Counted from the first letter of the stretch, positions 8,331 to 17,731 are shown. The stretch: 53,285 bases of DNA from an uncultured Pseudoxanthomonas sp. (GCF_946886695.1 NZ_CAMPJD010000029.1:1-53285), one strand, 5' to 3'. Program-made: numbers and translations. Notes: generated from the letters alone by a model not told the origin.

Positions 8331-8356
8331 GCAGGAGGGGCTGAAGCCCCTCCTGC
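8331..8356. terminator. perfect hairpin between convergent vanZ-like and hexosaminidase genes
   Basis: A perfect 12-bp inverted repeat (GCAGGAGGGGCT / AGCCCCTCCTGC) with a 2-nt centre sits 3 nt after the VanZ stop and 14 nt from the hexosaminidase stop. There is no T-run, so it may act as a bidirectional mRNA 3'-end stabiliser or a REP-type element rather than a classic intrinsic terminator. Confidence 0.6.
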
Positions 8357-8369
8357 AGGGTCATGATGG

Positions 8370-10706
8370 TTAATGGGGCTGCAGCGTGATCCGGTCCAGG
8401 ACCCACATCTGCGGGCGCGTGTCGCCGGTGAAACGCACGCACAGGTCCTGCTTGCCGGCCGTGCCGGACGGCAATGGCGCTTCGAGATCGAGGAAACCAT
8501 CGGCGTTCGGCGCAGCAGGCAACGCCACCGTCGCCAGTGTGCGGCCCTTGCAGCCGCCGCCCAGGATCTCAAGTTCGCCCAGCGGCGACTTCGCCGGCTC
8601 GAACGTGCGGTGCGGCTCGTCGTGCGCCAGCTGGAAGTAGTACGGGATGCGGCCCGCGCGTACTTTGATGGACGCGATGCCGTCCAGGTTGGCCTGGTTC
8701 CACTGCCAGCACGGATAGAAGATCGTTGCGTTGAAGATCGCGCGCTCGCCCTCCGCCGGACCGTCGTCTTCCAGCCGCAGCAACAGGCGGCCAGCGTCCG
8801 GACAGACGGCCATCGCCTCGTCGGTGCGCGTCAGCAGTGACGCCGGCGTGATCTCGAACGTGGAAGGCGATGCCAGCGCGCGACCGTCGGCGAACGCGGC
8901 GGCGCGCACGGTGGCGGGCAGTTTCAGCTCCAGCGGAGCGGCGAATGTCGCTGAAGCCTGTGTCGGTTCGCTGCCATCGGTCGTGTAGTGCACGGGGTAG
9001 TCGAGCGGGTTGGACAGCGTGACCTTCGCAGTGCCGGCCTCGCGCTCTTCCTCGATGGCGATCAGCGGCTCGAACGGCGTCTTCGCGTAGCCCAGTCCGA
9101 TGGCGTCGTAGCGCTTCAACTGCGTGGGCAGGCGGGCGATGAAGCTGACGAAGTCCTTCTTCGCCGCCGGCGTCCAGCCGGTTTCAGCCACGGCGGCCAG
9201 GCGCGGGAACGCGTTGTGCTGCAGGCGGGCGAAGGTGCGCGTGTGTTCGGTCCACAGGTTGGCCTGGATGCCGAGAATATGGTGGCGCTGGTTCTCTTCC
9301 AGTTCCGCCGGGACCGGATCGAAGCCGTAGACGTCCTGCAGCGTGATCAGCGCGGGACGACCCGGTGGCTCGTTCGGCGAGGCGGTCTGCAGGTAGTCGA
9401 AGTACGTCTTGTTGGACGGCGACATCACCACGTCGTGGCCCTGGCGTGCGGCCTGCAGGCCGCCTTCGATGCCGCGCCACGACATCACCGTGGCCTCGGC
9501 CGGCAGCTTGGCCTCCAGGATCTCGTCCCAGCCGATCAGGCGCTTGCCGTGCGAGGCGAGGTACTTCTCGAGGCGCTCGACCAGGTAGCCCTGCAGATCC
9601 ATCTCGGTCTTCGCACCGACCTGCCGCATGCGGGCCTGCTCGCGCGCGGAGGCTTCCCACTGGTCCTTCACCGCTTCGTCGCCGCCGATGTGCACGTAGG
9701 TGCCGGGGAACAGCGTGACCACTTCGCCCAGCACGTTCTCGAGAAAGGTGATGGTGCCTTCTTCGACGTTGACCAGGTTCGGGAACACCCCCCATTCGTT
9801 CGACGGCACCAGTGGCGTGTCGATCGAGCCCAGCTCCGGATAGGCCGCGATGGCGGCGGTCGCGTGGCCGGGCACGTTGATTTCCGGCACCACGGTGATG
9901 TGGCGCTCGGCGGCATACTTCACCACGTCGCGGATCTGATCCTGCGTGTAGAAGCCGCAGTAGGGACGGGGCTCGCCCGTCTTCGGATCTTTGCCGCCGT
10001 CACCGGCGGGGATGCGGCAACCACCGATCTCGGTGAGCTTCGGGTATTGCTTGATCTCGATGCGCCAGCCCTGGTCGTCGGTCAGGTGCCAGTGCAGGGT
10101 ATTGAGCTTGTGCAGGGCCATCGCGTCGATGATCTTCTTGACGTCATCGACCTGCTGGAAATGGCGTGCCGGGTCCAGCATGAAGCCGCGCCAGCCGAAG
10201 CGGGGCGCGTCCTCGATACGCAGTGCGGGCAGCGTAACGCCGCCCTTGTCGCCCTGGGTGGCGAGCTGCCACAGCGTGACCGCACCGTAGAACAGGCCAC
10301 GCTCGTCGTGTGCCTTCACGGTGATGCCGTCGGTTGTGACGTCGAGCGAGTAGGCTTCCGGGTTCTGCTTGTCCGCACCGGCCGACTCCAGCACGAAGCG
10401 GATCACGCCCTTGCCCTCGTCCTGCGTGGTGGCCAGTGCGGGCCCACCTGCCGACTGCAGATAGGCCGCGAATTGCCGTGCGACGCGCGTTGCGGCTTCG
10501 CCGCTGGCGGCCAGGCGCGTGTCCGCGGTGATGGCAAAGGCGCCTTCGCCTGTCTGCAGTGCGGCAGGCGCGGGGATCAGTGACGGAGTGATGGGCGCTG
10601 AGGTGGTCGCGTCGGTGTTGTCACCCGCCTTCGGCGAGCAGCCGGTCAGGGCGAGCAGGGCGAAGGCCAGTCCGGCCAGGGCGCGATGGGCGATGGGTCG
10701 TTTCAT
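8370..10706 (-). CDS. GH20 beta-N-acetylhexosaminidase, lipoprotein
   Basis: 778-aa exo-beta-N-acetylglucosaminidase that would release GlcNAc from chitobiose or chito-oligosaccharides at the envelope. The signal peptide ends in the lipobox LTGC (Cys23, Ser at +2, so outer-membrane routing is likely). A GH20b-type domain spans about 40-165; the TIM barrel starts at RFGWRGFMLDPARHF and holds HLTDDQGWRIEIK and HIGGDEAVKDQW. D343-E344 is the catalytic pair of the substrate-assisted mechanism. A C-terminal region after about residue 620 looks like a carbohydrate-binding beta-domain. Start chosen at 10706 for the signal peptide. It is last in the minus-strand nag gene row, behind an intrinsic terminator. 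Confidence 0.93.
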   Translation of the reverse strand: MKRPIAHRALAGLAFALLALTGCSPKAGDNTDATTSAPITPSLIPAPAALQTGEGAFAITADTRLAASGEAATRVARQFAAYLQSAGGPALATTQDEGKGVIRFVLESAGADKQNPEAYSLDVTTDGITVKAHDERGLFYGAVTLWQLATQGDKGGVTLPALRIEDAPRFGWRGFMLDPARHFQQVDDVKKIIDAMALHKLNTLHWHLTDDQGWRIEIKQYPKLTEIGGCRIPAGDGGKDPKTGEPRPYCGFYTQDQIRDVVKYAAERHITVVPEINVPGHATAAIAAYPELGSIDTPLVPSNEWGVFPNLVNVEEGTITFLENVLGEVVTLFPGTYVHIGGDEAVKDQWEASAREQARMRQVGAKTEMDLQGYLVERLEKYLASHGKRLIGWDEILEAKLPAEATVMSWRGIEGGLQAARQGHDVVMSPSNKTYFDYLQTASPNEPPGRPALITLQDVYGFDPVPAELEENQRHHILGIQANLWTEHTRTFARLQHNAFPRLAAVAETGWTPAAKKDFVSFIARLPTQLKRYDAIGLGYAKTPFEPLIAIEEEREAGTAKVTLSNPLDYPVHYTTDGSEPTQASATFAAPLELKLPATVRAAAFADGRALASPSTFEITPASLLTRTDEAMAVCPDAGRLLLRLEDDGPAEGERAIFNATIFYPCWQWNQANLDGIASIKVRAGRIPYYFQLAHDEPHRTFEPAKSPLGELEILGGGCKGRTLATVALPAAPNADGFLDLEAPLPSGTAGKQDLCVRFTGDTRPQMWVLDRITLQPH

Positions 10707-10740
10707 CGGTGTCCTCGGTAGCGATGGGCACAGCATGCCC

Positions 10741-10772
10741 AAAAAAAAGCGGGCCCGGACAAGTCCAGGCCC
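10741..10772 (-). terminator. intrinsic terminator after TonB receptor 1
   Basis: On the minus strand the stem GGGCCTGGAC/GTCCGGGCCC (10751-10772, one mismatch) is followed, after GC, by eight T residues (10741-10748). It lies 39 nt beyond the receptor stop and upstream of the hexosaminidase ATG. Hexosaminidase expression would therefore depend on read-through or its own promoter. Confidence 0.8.
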
Positions 10773-10810
10773 GTGAGGGAACTGCAATCCGCCGAAGCGG
10801 TGGAGAGAAC

Positions 10811-13591
10811 TCAGAACTGGAAGCGCAGCGAGGCCATGTAGCGACGACCCGTGCGGTAGGCGCCGCGGGTCAGGCGTTCGTCCGTGGCATAGCTGTGGTA
10901 GACCTCGTCCAGCAGGTTCATGCCTTCGAGGCTGACCGTCATGTAGTCGTTGATCTTGAAGCCGACCGACGCATCCAGCGACGCATAATCGCGGGTCCAC
11001 AGGTCGTCACCGCGGTCCACCTGGGTGAAGTACTTGGAGCGCCAGGAGTAGGTGATGCGCGCATTCCAGCGGTCGTTTTCGAAGAACGGGCTGATGTTGA
11101 CCTGGTTCTCCGAGTTGTACGGCAGCGGGCGACCGGTATCCGATTCTGCATCGGCGTAGGTGTAGTTGGCGATCACGCCGAGGCCGTTGTCGAAGTTCTG
11201 CTGATACGCCAGCGCGACGCCCTTGACCTTGGCCGAGCCGGCGTTGAAGGGACGGGCCACCTGGTAGGTGGTGTCGGCCTGCTGCGCCTGGTTGAAATGC
11301 ACTTCCGGGCGCGTCGACACCAGGATGTAGCTACCGATGTCCTTGTAGAACACCGAGCCGGAAAGGATCGCGTTCTCGGCGAAATACCACTCGGCCGCGG
11401 CATCCAGATTGGTGGATTCGTACGGGTCGAGGTCCGGGTTGCCGCCGCCACCCGTCAGCGTCTGGTCGCCCAGCCACAGGTAGGTCGACATGTCGCCATA
11501 GTTCGGGCGGGAGATGACCTTGGCAGCCGACGCGCGCAGGATCAGTTCGTCCGTGGCTTCGAACACCAGGTTCACGTTGGGCAGGAAGTCGTTGTACTTC
11601 TTCCTGGTGCTTGCCCAGGCGTAGGACGTGGCCGGGCACGGGCTGACGTTGACGGTGCATGCCCAGCTGCCGCTGTCCGACTCGGTCTGCACGTAGCGCA
11701 CGCCGACGTTGCCGCGGAGCCGCTCCCAGCTGAAGTCGGCCTGCACGTAGGCGGCCTTGATGTCCTCCTCGATGGTCCAGGTATTCGCGGCAAAGGAGGG
11801 GTCGTTGAACGTGCTCGGCGTCGGCATGGTCTGCCACGGCGCCAGCCAGTCACCGCTGAGGATGTAGTCGGCCAGTGCCCAACCGTCGATGGTGAAGCGG
11901 TTGTTGAGGTCGCCCACGCCATTGAAGCCGCTCAGGTAGTTGCTCGGCAGCGGACGAGGATCGAACTGCGCGGCCGAGGCATCGCCGTAGCCCGCCACCG
12001 CGGCCAGCGATACACCACCCATCACCTGCGAGGTTTCATGGCTGCGCTGCTTGTAGCCGAAGCGCAACAGGTAGAAAGGCGAATCCAGCTTGATGCCGAA
12101 GTCGACCTGGCCGTACGTTTCCTCGTCCTTGGTCGGCTTGAAGACGATGTTGCCGCCCCAGCCCGGGTTCCACGTCGCGGCACTGTTCGGGTCGCTGCCC
12201 CAGCCGCCATCCATGCGGAACGCGCTCGGGTCGAGGAACGGATTGGCGCCATGGAACACCACGCTGCCCGGATTGCCCGGCGCGCCGCTGATGTCGTAGG
12301 TGTAGTCCGACCAGTTGAGGAATTCGCCGAACACCTGCTGGCCGGTTCCGCCCGTGGCCTCGCTGGTGCCGAGTTCGGTGGAGACGAACCAGCGCTCGGC
12401 GTTCCACTTGGCCTTCAGATCGTAGGAGTCGGTTTCGACGGTCGCCTTGCGGTTGATCAGGTCGTAGACCACCAGCGCGTTGTCGAACGTGCCGCGGGTG
12501 ATCACGCCGTCTTCGATGGTGACGTCGGTGAGGTTCATCAGGCCATTCCATGCGTTGCCCATGAAGGCGAACATGGAATGGCTCATGTTGTCGTAGCCGG
12601 CTTCGACCTTCAGCGCGTTGAACTCGATGTCCAGCTCTTCGACCGGCTTGAACTGCAGCGCCAGCGAGTAGGTGTCGCGTTTGCGCTCCTGCTCGAAGTA
12701 GTGCGCGCTCAGCGAGTTCGGGCCACGGGCGGTGAGGTTGTTCTGCAGCGCGTCTTCACATGCGTCCACGCAGACCTGCGGTTTCGGTGCGCCGACGGAC
12801 CAGTCCATCGGACGGTTGTTGACCGAGCCGCCGCCGCCCTGGCCATCGCGGTAGTCGAGTGCGCTGACGGAACCGTAGGACTCCACGCCGTCGCGGCGGA
12901 TGTTCTCGGTGGAGGTCTGCGCCGAGACAAGAACGCCGAAGGTACTGGCATCGTTCTTCCAGCTGTACATCAGCGATGCCTGCGGATCGTTCTCCTTCAC
13001 CCGGTCGTTCCACAGGTAGCTGACCTGGCCGGACATGCTGTTGGCTTCCAGGTCCAGTGGTTTGCGCGTGGTGACGATCACCGTGCCGCCGATCGAACCT
13101 TCGTCGATGTGCGCTTCGGGCGACTTGTAGACCTCGACCTTGCCGACGATCTGCGGCGCCAGCAGCGAATAGTTGAACGTGCGGCCTGGCTGGTCGGCGA
13201 TGAACCAGTCTGCCGACGCGACTGTCTGGCCATTGAGCAGCGTGCGGTTCAGGGCCGGATCCGTACCCAGGATGCTGACCTTCTCGCCCTGGCCGAAGGC
13301 CTTGTCGATGGTCACGCCCGGGATGATGGTCATCGCTTCGGCCACGTTGGTGGCCGGGAATTTGCCGACATCTTCCGCAGTGATCACGTCGATGATGGCG
13401 TCGGCGTTGCGCTTGGTATCCAGGGCCTGCTGCAGGCTGGCGCGGATACCGACCACGGTGACACGGTCCAGCTCGGTGGCTTCGTCACTGCTGGCTGCAG
13501 CAGGTGCTGTGGCCTCCTGCGCCTGCGCATGCATGGCGAAGCCAAGACACGTAACGATGGCGGCGGATAGAACGGTCTTGCGATGCTTCAT
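10811..13591 (-). CDS. TonB-dependent receptor, probable GlcNAc/chito-oligosaccharide uptake (receptor 1)
   Basis: 926-aa outer-membrane receptor. Signal peptide MKHRKTVLSAAIVTCLGFAMHAQA. A TonB-box-like segment (ELDRVTVVG) and a plug domain at about 48-170 follow; the rest is a 22-strand barrel ending in the aromatic residue Phe (RFQF). The start at 13591 is set by the signal peptide; 43 in-frame upstream codons are leader. It is paralogous to the receptor just upstream (same signal-peptide pattern and plug), and the two share a 5' leader. It lies in the row kinase, receptor 2, receptor 1, hexosaminidase and divergent to nagP. Substrate assignment rests on that context. A terminator follows. 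Confidence 0.9.
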   Translation of the reverse strand: MKHRKTVLSAAIVTCLGFAMHAQAQEATAPAAASSDEATELDRVTVVGIRASLQQALDTKRNADAIIDVITAEDVGKFPATNVAEAMTIIPGVTIDKAFGQGEKVSILGTDPALNRTLLNGQTVASADWFIADQPGRTFNYSLLAPQIVGKVEVYKSPEAHIDEGSIGGTVIVTTRKPLDLEANSMSGQVSYLWNDRVKENDPQASLMYSWKNDASTFGVLVSAQTSTENIRRDGVESYGSVSALDYRDGQGGGGSVNNRPMDWSVGAPKPQVCVDACEDALQNNLTARGPNSLSAHYFEQERKRDTYSLALQFKPVEELDIEFNALKVEAGYDNMSHSMFAFMGNAWNGLMNLTDVTIEDGVITRGTFDNALVVYDLINRKATVETDSYDLKAKWNAERWFVSTELGTSEATGGTGQQVFGEFLNWSDYTYDISGAPGNPGSVVFHGANPFLDPSAFRMDGGWGSDPNSAATWNPGWGGNIVFKPTKDEETYGQVDFGIKLDSPFYLLRFGYKQRSHETSQVMGGVSLAAVAGYGDASAAQFDPRPLPSNYLSGFNGVGDLNNRFTIDGWALADYILSGDWLAPWQTMPTPSTFNDPSFAANTWTIEEDIKAAYVQADFSWERLRGNVGVRYVQTESDSGSWACTVNVSPCPATSYAWASTRKKYNDFLPNVNLVFEATDELILRASAAKVISRPNYGDMSTYLWLGDQTLTGGGGNPDLDPYESTNLDAAAEWYFAENAILSGSVFYKDIGSYILVSTRPEVHFNQAQQADTTYQVARPFNAGSAKVKGVALAYQQNFDNGLGVIANYTYADAESDTGRPLPYNSENQVNISPFFENDRWNARITYSWRSKYFTQVDRGDDLWTRDYASLDASVGFKINDYMTVSLEGMNLLDEVYHSYATDERLTRGAYRTGRRYMASLRFQF

Positions 13592-13701
13592 GATGTCTCT
13601 CCCATCATTGCTCGAAGAATGTGCGGCCCGGTCCCGCGGCCGCTTGCGATGTGCCGGGTGGCGTCCCCACGCCGTGCCCGTGATGCGCCTGTCCCGGCGC
13701 T
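13591..13701 (-). promoter_or_regulatory. conserved 5' leader of TonB receptor 1
   Basis: Two blocks are shared with the leader of receptor 2 (16478-16610). One is a proximal block containing the Shine-Dalgarno sequence GGGAGAGAC just before the ATG (18 of 19 bases identical). The other is a distal hairpin-forming block AGCGCC-GG(G/T)ACA-GGCGC about 95-115 nt upstream (16 of 17 identical). The DNA between them is recognisably related but diverged. Confidence 0.5.
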
Positions 13702-13754
13702 CCCCTGGTTTTTCTCCCATGCCGGCGCTTGGCCGTGCGTAAAGCGACAGACCG

Positions 13755-13784
13755 CCGCCTGCAGGCCAGGAGGCCTGCAGGCGG
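13755..13784. terminator. 13-bp perfect hairpin after TonB receptor 2
   Basis: CCGCCTGCAGGCC and GGCCTGCAGGCGG flank a 4-nt loop, starting 9 nt beyond the receptor 2 stop on the minus strand. No T-run follows. It probably caps or protects the receptor 2 mRNA 3' end, or attenuates read-through into receptor 1. Confidence 0.6.
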
Positions 13785-13793
13785 ATGTCCCCA

Positions 13794-16478
13794 TCAGAAC
13801 TTGAAGCGGAAATTCAGGTAGTACTGGCGACCGTTCTTGTAGAAGGCATGTGGCAGATAGCCCGGAACCGCGTCGTTCTCGGTGTAGTACTTCAGCTCCG
13901 GGTCGTTGAGGTTCAAGCCGTCCAGGCTGATCGTCAGCCAGTCGGTGGCTTTGAACCCCAGCGAGGCGGATAGCGTGGCGAAGTCATCCTGGTAGAAGTT
14001 GTCGGCACGGCTCACGCCGGCGTAGAACGAGCTGCGGTAGCTATAGTTCACGCGGGCGTTGAAACGATCGTTCTCGTACCAGGCCGACAGGTTCCAGGTG
14101 TTCTCGGAGGTGCCGTTGAGCGGCTTGCCACCGCGGGCCTCGCCATCCACGTAGGTGTAGTTGGCATTGATGCCGAAGTTGTCGCCGATGGGCTGTTCGT
14201 ATGTCAGTTCGACGCCCTTGACCTTGCCGTTGGAATTGACCGGAACCGAGACCAGGTAGTCGGCGTAGACATCCATGCCGGCGTCGATGCTGGCTTGCTG
14301 GTCCTTGTACTGGATGATCGTGTTGCCGAAATCCACGTAGCCATCCAGGTCCATCGAGAACAGGCTGGCCGCCAGAAGCGCGCGTGGTGCGAAGTACCAC
14401 TCCAGCGAAGCGTCGAAGTTCGTCGACACCAGCGGGTCGAGGTTCGGGTTTCCGCCGCTGCCTTCGTGGGTCAGGTCGTTCAGCGAGAGTGCGCCAGCCA
14501 GGGCCGAGAAGTCCGGGCGGGTCATGGTCTTGCTTGCCGACACGCGCCCCACCAATGCGTCGGTCAGTTCGAACCGGAAGTTCACGCTGGGCAGCAGCTC
14601 GTTGTAGTCGTTGTCCACCCGCACCGGCAGGTAAGCGCCGAAATCCGAGCCGCCGATCGCGCCGGGTACGCCCGGGGCGACGGACTGGTTGTACAGCACG
14701 TTGGTCTGCGTGCGCACATAGCGCAGGCCGGCGTTGCCGCTCCAGCGGTCGCCACGGAAGTTCAGCTGGGCATAGGCCGCATCGATGTCTTCGTCCACGC
14801 CATAGACGTTGCTGAAGTTGAAGCGTCCCGGGTTGGCGCGATTGGCGAAGCGCGCATTGATTTCCGCCAGCTGCGCCGGCGTGTAGTACCAGATGCCGGA
14901 CGGCACGTTGCCGCCGATGCCGAAATCACCCGGGTAGGCGCCACCCGCGCCCGGATAGGCGGTGATGTCCTGCCAGTTGCTGGCCCAGTTCGGGCCCTGG
15001 CCGATGGACATGTCGTTGCTGCGCTCGTGGGTGGCGCGGCGATAACCGAAGTCCAGCGAGGACAGCACGTCGCCATCGAAGAAGAACTGGCCGTCCACCG
15101 AGCCCCAGTCTTCCTTGTCCAGCACGTCGATGCCCTGATCACCGAAGATCCAGCCGTTCTGCGGCAGATGGTTCGCCGCCGTGTTGGTGCCGCCCAGCGA
15201 CCAGTCGATGGGATTGCCGGCACCATTCATGCTCCAACTGGCACCGGCATTGCCGGCCAGGCCGGTTTCCAGGACGTCCTGCGTCGGACTGGAGCCGCTG
15301 CCCTTGGTGGTGCCGGCCTGGAACACGAATTTCAGCGCATCGCTGGCATTCCACTCCGCGTCCAGCGCGATGTACTTCGAGGTGGACACCGCGCCGGGGC
15401 GGGAGATCATGTCGTACACGCCGTAGGGCGTGACCGTTGTGGAGGTGACCGGGTCATAGGTGGCGCTGGTCAGCACGCCGTTCTGCACCGTATAGCTGCT
15501 GGGCGTCTGCGAGTTGACGAACTGGCTGGCCCACATCATGTAGTTGCGGTTGTAGTTGTCCGCTTCCAACCGGGAGTAGAACGCGTTGACGTTGAGGGTC
15601 AGGTTGTCGGTGACCTTCGCTTCGATGTTGGCCACACCGCCCTTGCGCTTGCGTACCTGCTCGAAGAACGCGGCGCCGATCAGATTGGGGTAAAGCACGC
15701 CATCGAGTTCGGGGTTGCTTGAGCTGATGGTGCCGTAGCCACCCACCACTTCCTGGCCATCGCGGCGCAGGCTGCGCTCCTCGTTGAACACCTGCACCAT
15801 GAAGCCGGCCGTGCGCTCTTCGTTACGCCAGTTCAGCAGCGCGTCGAACTGCGGCTTGGTGTCGCCCGGCAGGTCGGAATGGACGGCACCGATGGAGCCC
15901 TGGATGGTCAGCGGCTCGGCGAACTGCAAGGGACGGCGGGTGATGATGTTGACCGAGCCTGCCGTGCCGCCTTCGACCAGCTTTGCTTCGGAGGTCTTGT
16001 GGACCACCACGCGATCGACGATCTCGGACGGATACAGCGAGTAGCTCACGCTGCGGCCGACATTGGCCACCTGGCTGAGCACGAACCAGTCGCCGGTACC
16101 GATGGTGTGGCCGTTGACGAGGGTCTGGGTGAGGCTGGGGTTGGTGCCGCGCAGGCTGACGCGGTCGGCCTCGTCGAAGCCGCCTTCGCTGGCGCTGGAC
16201 GATGCAATGTTGACGCCGGGAAGCTGGCGCAAGGTGTCGGCCACGTTCTTGGCCGGCAGCTTGCCTACATCTTCGGCGGTTACGACTTCGACGTGCGTAG
16301 CGGCGTCGCGTTTCGCGTCGAGTGCTTTCTCGATGCTGCCCCGGATGCCGGTGACGATCACCGTGTCGAGGTCTGTCGCTTTCGGATCGGCCGGTTGAGC
16401 GTCCTGCGCATGGGCCTGCACGGCCATGCCGAGGCAGGTCGCGACGGCGGCGGAAAGAATGGATCTGCGGTGCTTCAT
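13794..16478 (-). CDS. TonB-dependent receptor, probable GlcNAc/chito-oligosaccharide uptake (receptor 2)
   Basis: 894-aa outer-membrane receptor. Signal peptide MKHRRSILSAAVATCLGMAVQAHAQ, TonB-box-like LDTVIVTG, plug domain (about 40-165, with LPAKNVADTLRQLPGV and VSLRGTNPSLTQTLVNG), then the barrel ending in FKF. Start set at 16478 by the signal peptide; the same frame stays open through the upstream kinase gene, but that part is a shadow. It lies 137 nt downstream of the sugar-kinase gene on the same strand. With receptor 1 it probably arose by tandem duplication, since N-terminus, plug and leader are alike. The exact ligand cannot be read from sequence. Confidence 0.9.
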   Translation of the reverse strand: MKHRRSILSAAVATCLGMAVQAHAQDAQPADPKATDLDTVIVTGIRGSIEKALDAKRDAATHVEVVTAEDVGKLPAKNVADTLRQLPGVNIASSSASEGGFDEADRVSLRGTNPSLTQTLVNGHTIGTGDWFVLSQVANVGRSVSYSLYPSEIVDRVVVHKTSEAKLVEGGTAGSVNIITRRPLQFAEPLTIQGSIGAVHSDLPGDTKPQFDALLNWRNEERTAGFMVQVFNEERSLRRDGQEVVGGYGTISSSNPELDGVLYPNLIGAAFFEQVRKRKGGVANIEAKVTDNLTLNVNAFYSRLEADNYNRNYMMWASQFVNSQTPSSYTVQNGVLTSATYDPVTSTTVTPYGVYDMISRPGAVSTSKYIALDAEWNASDALKFVFQAGTTKGSGSSPTQDVLETGLAGNAGASWSMNGAGNPIDWSLGGTNTAANHLPQNGWIFGDQGIDVLDKEDWGSVDGQFFFDGDVLSSLDFGYRRATHERSNDMSIGQGPNWASNWQDITAYPGAGGAYPGDFGIGGNVPSGIWYYTPAQLAEINARFANRANPGRFNFSNVYGVDEDIDAAYAQLNFRGDRWSGNAGLRYVRTQTNVLYNQSVAPGVPGAIGGSDFGAYLPVRVDNDYNELLPSVNFRFELTDALVGRVSASKTMTRPDFSALAGALSLNDLTHEGSGGNPNLDPLVSTNFDASLEWYFAPRALLAASLFSMDLDGYVDFGNTIIQYKDQQASIDAGMDVYADYLVSVPVNSNGKVKGVELTYEQPIGDNFGINANYTYVDGEARGGKPLNGTSENTWNLSAWYENDRFNARVNYSYRSSFYAGVSRADNFYQDDFATLSASLGFKATDWLTISLDGLNLNDPELKYYTENDAVPGYLPHAFYKNGRQYYLNFRFKF

Positions 16479-16610
16479 GACGTCTCTCCCATCATTTTCT
16501 GAGTTTTCGGCAGCTCGCTCGCGCTGTTCCGCCGTGCTTGGTTGGATCCGGTTTGCGGGGCGATGCGCCAGCCCTGGCGTCATCGGTAATGCGGCGCCTG
16601 TACCGGCGCT
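16478..16610 (-). promoter_or_regulatory. conserved 5' leader of TonB receptor 2
   Basis: Counterpart of the leader before receptor 1. It has the proximal Shine-Dalgarno block at 16478-16496 and the distal hairpin block at 16594-16610, the latter starting just inside the kinase gap. Both blocks match the receptor 1 leader with one mismatch each. I see no clear -35/-10 within it. Confidence 0.5.
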
Positions 16611-16615
16611 TCCAC

Positions 16616-17650
16616 TCAATTGCCGTCGTCGTGGTCCAGGTACCAGCGGGCCGCACCGATCACGCCCAACTGCCCGTGCTCCACCAGCTTCACGGGAATG
16701 CGTTCCAGGGCCTCGCGCATCGATCCCTTGTTGAGGAATCTGGGCACGAAGCTGCTCTGGATCAGGAAATCGCGGATCTTCGGCAAGATGCCGCCGGCCA
16801 GGTACACGCCGCCCTGCACGCCGTAGAGCAGCGCCATGTCGCCAACCACGCTGCCCAGCAGGCCGCAGAACACGTCCAGGCTCTCGCGCGCCGTCGGGTC
16901 GCTGCCGGACAACGCCGCGGCGGTGATGTCGCCGGGGCGCGTGTAGGTCGGAGGCGCCGTGCCCCGCACCGCGCACAGTGCGGCATGCAGGTTCATCAGA
17001 CCGGGACCGGAGAGGGCCTGCTCGACCGGCACGTGCGTGCGGGTCTTCAGCATTTCGGTGAGCAGCGCCATTTCCAGCGCGTTGCCGGCGGTCAGCGCGG
17101 CCTGGCCGGCCTCGGTCGCCAGCACAACGGCGCGCTTGCCGGTCGGAATCCAGACCGCGGCGCCCAGGCCGGTGCCGGGCCCGAGGATCAGCGTGGGCCC
17201 GTGCTTCGGCGCGATGGCCGGCCCGGCCAGCTGCAGCACTTCGCTGGCGTCCATCTGCGCCGCGGCGTGCGCCACGGCTTCGAAATCGTTGACCAGGCGG
17301 ACGTCGTCGAAGCCGAGCTGCACGCGCAGTTCGTTCGGCGACAGCCGCCACGGCAGGTTGTTGGTGATGACGGTGCCGTCTTCCAGCGCGTAGCCGGCGC
17401 TGGCGATCACGGCACGCGTTGCCCGGGCCGGACCCAGTCGGGCAAGGAAGTCGCCGACGATGTCACCCAGGCCCGCGTGGTCGGCGCAGACGTACTTGCG
17501 GTACTCGAGCACGCTGACCGGCACACCCGGATCGCCGCTGCCGCGGACCAGGCCGATGCGGACATGCGTGCCACCGACGTCCGCCGCGATGAAGGCGTCT
17601 TCCGCCCTGCGGATGGCATCTGCCGGTAGTGGATTTGCAATGGCGACCAC
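16616..17650 (-). CDS. glk: glucokinase-family sugar kinase (likely GlcNAc/glucose kinase)
   Basis: 344-aa ASKHA sugar kinase (glucokinase family). It holds the phosphate loop FIAADVGGTHVRIGLV, the sugar-binding LVNDFEAVAHA, the LILGPGTGLGAAVW loop and an ATEAGQAAL segment in place of the usual EGGH. In this cluster it most plausibly makes GlcNAc-6-phosphate from imported GlcNAc, since nagP brings in free sugar and there is no PTS. Start: GTG at 17650 with GGGGAGAC 1-8 nt upstream. The frame continues to 17797, but that part crosses the operator. The perfect LacI-type operator lies 66 nt upstream. Confidence 0.82.
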   Translation of the reverse strand: MVAIANPLPADAIRRAEDAFIAADVGGTHVRIGLVRGSGDPGVPVSVLEYRKYVCADHAGLGDIVGDFLARLGPARATRAVIASAGYALEDGTVITNNLPWRLSPNELRVQLGFDDVRLVNDFEAVAHAAAQMDASEVLQLAGPAIAPKHGPTLILGPGTGLGAAVWIPTGKRAVVLATEAGQAALTAGNALEMALLTEMLKTRTHVPVEQALSGPGLMNLHAALCAVRGTAPPTYTRPGDITAAALSGSDPTARESLDVFCGLLGSVVGDMALLYGVQGGVYLAGGILPKIRDFLIQSSFVPRFLNKGSMREALERIPVKLVEHGQLGVIGAARWYLDHDDGN

Positions 17651-17715
17651 ACGTCTCCCCACATGTTCGCGGCCGGGACTCCCGCATCCCGATATGGCCC
17701 GAGTGTGGAAAGTGT

Positions 17716-17731
17716 TTGACAACGTTGTCAA
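17716..17731. promoter_or_regulatory. LacI-type operator O1 (perfect palindrome)
   Basis: TTGACAACGTTGTCAA is a perfect 16-bp palindrome with the central CG typical of LacI/GalR operators. It lies 66 bp before the sugar-kinase GTG. The half-site TTGACA could also serve as a -35 in either direction. The adjacent nagR-like LacI gene is the obvious ligand. Confidence 0.8.

Noticed and set aside
8988..10583. Plus-strand frame of about 530 codons opposite the GH20 gene
   Set aside because: Shadow of the hexosaminidase gene, which has an intact catalytic DE pair and lipobox.
10709..13570. Long plus-strand open frame (about 950 codons) antisense to TonB receptor 1
   Set aside because: High-GC DNA keeps the opposite strand open; the translation is Arg/His/Val-rich with no recognisable domain, while the minus-strand product is a complete receptor with signal peptide.
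16478..17351. N-terminal extension of TonB receptor 2 through the kinase gene as a fusion protein
   Set aside because: The extension is the kinase gene read in another frame; receptor 2 has its own signal peptide and Shine-Dalgarno at 16478.
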